From CBDAQR01 sp965199055 (GTDB lineage: Bacteria > Pseudomonadota > Gammaproteobacteria > Pseudomonadales > Halieaceae), in NCBI GenBank assembly GCA_965199055.1, contig CBDAQR010000003.1:2418001-2482000 (forward strand): a stretch of 64,000 nucleotides of DNA, in the 5' to 3' direction. This document shows, piece by piece, positions 63,008 through 64,000 of this stretch (position 1 is its first letter; every line of letters starts with the position of its first letter). The notes beneath the pieces were generated by a model that was given only the letters and a program-made list of their open reading frames with translations, searched no databases and was not told the DNA's origin. The position numbers were made by a program, and so were the translations under genes.

Positions 63008-63742
63008 ATGCATGTGAGTCAACCGTCTACGGAGTCGCGCCCCCGTATCCTGCTTGTTGAGGATGACGAGGATATCGCTGGTCTGGTCAAACTGCATCTG
63101 GCGGAACTGGAGGCCGACCTGGAACACTGCAACAGGGGCGATACCGCAGCGGCGAGAATTGCCGACGAGCGCTGGAATTTATTGATTCTGGATATTCGGC
63201 TTCCGGGGCAAAGTGGGCTCGATCTGTGCCGCTCTTTGCGCTAGCGCGGAGACAGTACCCCCGTATTGATGCTGACTTCCAAATCCAGCGAGTTAGATAG
63301 AGTGTTGGGGTTAGAGCTGGGTGCAGACGATTACGTGACTAAGCCCTTTAGCCCTCTCGAGCTAACCGCAAGGGTTCGTGCCATTTTGCGGCGCGCATCA
63401 CTGCAGGCCATCGCACCTCCCATAGAAGATGAGAGTCTGCAGTTTGGCGATCTCGTGATTAGTGCCCGGGACCACACTGTATCTCTGGGCGAACAATCGG
63501 TGGAACTCACCTCCCGTGAATTCAGCTTGTTGCTGCACTTTGCGCGCAATCCCGGCCGTGTGTTTCGTCGCTCCGAGTTGCTGGATGAAGTCTGGGGCTA
63601 TGGCCATGACGGTTATGAACACACCGTAAATTCCCACATCAATAGACTGCGAGCAAAAATTGAAGCAGAGCCCGCGGAGCCTAATCACATCCTGACGGTG
63701 TGGGGCGTGGGTTATAAATTCTGTGCGGCAGGATGCCATTGA
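63008..63742 (+). CDS. OmpR-family response regulator with one in-frame TAG
   Basis: A 244-codon frame from ATG 63008 (GGAG before it). The receiver has RPRILLVEDDEDIAGLVKLH, the phospho-acceptor region LLILDIRLPGQSGLD and the later lysine in MLTSKSSELD. The C-terminal winged helix has ELTSREFSLLLHFARNPGRV and EHTVNSHINRLRAKIEAEP. TAG at 63242-63244 follows LCRSLR at residue 79; the frame then continues RGDSTPVLMLTSK. Relatives have a sense codon there, so CAG to TAG is likely. The stop overlaps the sensor kinase start. Confidence 0.88.
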
Positions 63743-64000
63743 TGATCAATCGCCTATACCTGCGTTTGGCGCTGGTCATGTGCCTGCTCTTTATTGTGGT
63801 GGGTGGCGTGCTGATTTACAGCAGTTATCTCACCAGCGAGCGCTACATGCTGGAGATTACCCAGCGCATCAATCGGGATATCGCTCTTCATGCAGCCGAG
63901 GACATGCCGCTGTTCGAGTCTGGCCAGGTCAATAAAGCCGCGGTCAAGGAACTGGCTCACCACGTCATGTTCATCAATCCCATAGTAGAGGTCTATTTGC
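63742..64000 (+). CDS. Sensor histidine kinase, 3' end outside window
   Basis: ATG at 63742 overlaps the response regulator stop (TGATG). The visible 86 residues start MINRLYLRLALVMCLLFIVV GGVLIYSSYL, a membrane helix, then a periplasmic sensor region (RYMLEITQRINRDIALHAAE). The kinase domains are beyond the window. It is the partner of the preceding regulator. Confidence 0.78.
   Translation, partial: MINRLYLRLALVMCLLFIVVGGVLIYSSYLTSERYMLEITQRINRDIALHAAEDMPLFESGQVNKAAVKELAHHVMFINPIVEVYL

Noticed and set aside
57331..63742. Reassigned amber codon in this organism
   Set aside because: Neighbouring genes end normally with TAG (55193, 59740, 60765, 62200), so TAG is a stop here; only suppression or mutation remains possible.
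1..64000. tRNA or rRNA genes and a tRNA attachment site
   Set aside because: I looked for TPsiC-type arms and conserved rRNA stretches and saw none in this window.

Overview
The window is a mosaic. From about 35 kb to the end it looks like the chromosome of a marine gammaproteobacterium, possibly Halieaceae/Cellvibrionales-like: BAX-inhibitor-1/YccA followed by tusD, DUF2339, DinB, an Atm1-like ABC exporter, a lipoprotein-rich operon, spondin-domain proteins and an OmpR-type two-component system. The first 35 kb and the stretch to 45 kb are accessory DNA built from fragments of several mobile elements. Part of it is alphaproteobacterial in character (large serine recombinase, AbiE pair, and DUF736/DUF2274/TrbI genes of a Trb-type conjugative element). 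The organism assignment is inferred from gene content only.

Layout. 0-5.2 kb: DUF1156 methyltransferase and DUF499 ATPase with an N-terminal HEPN domain, the core of an HMA-type defence locus whose third gene is cut off beside a C14 tract. 5.2-9.1 kb: a frameshifted serine recombinase, a small partner gene and an AbiEi/AbiEii type IV toxin-antitoxin pair with 23-bp palindromes upstream. 9.2-12.9 kb: a compact operon flanked by two DUF736 3' ends. It encodes an OGG-like glycosylase, a small glycine-rich protein starting Met-Gly-Gly, a PfkB-like kinase/nucleoside deoxyribosyltransferase fusion and a QueC-like enzyme, with a divergent XRE regulator. 12.9-16.2 kb: conjugation-gene remnants meet a MobP mobilisation module (possible oriT, accessory protein, relaxase). 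16.2-24.9 kb: debris (integrase, antitoxin, hsdS and IS remnants, two DUF1640 coiled-coil genes) around an IS3-family element and a TonB-dependent receptor. 25.6-34.9 kb: a second mobilisation fragment runs into a very large RTX protein gene, followed by a decayed DUF3883 helicase coupled to an intact ATPase and a small nuclease-like gene, then nested IS fragments.

35-45 kb: chromosomal genes broken by insertions. An IS4-family element with an 11-bp target duplication sits in the terminator of yccA, tusD is cut by an IS982 remnant, and an IS3-family element borders a gene with an Asp/Glu-coding 9-bp satellite. A second near-identical copy of the 18.4-kb IS3 element separates a broken sulfotransferase gene from another truncated gene. 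45-64 kb: ordered chromosomal genes. A TetR regulator probably controls an oxidoreductase and an MFS exporter through two matching palindromes. DinB and an ABC exporter overlap. A run of genes follows (quinone oxidoreductase, lipoproteins, prolyl hydroxylase-like enzyme, PNPOx-like protein, amidohydrolase). The window ends in a response regulator and a sensor kinase cut by the edge. The amidohydrolase and the response regulator each carry a single in-frame TAG.

The strongest candidate for an undescribed system is the 9.4-12.7 kb operon. It combines a QueC-like enzyme and an OGG-like glycosylase, both known as accessory enzymes of type IV CBASS, with a kinase-deoxyribosyltransferase fusion and a small Met-Gly-Gly protein, but has no cyclase. 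Second is the helicase-ATPase-nuclease operon at 30.7-33.3 kb.
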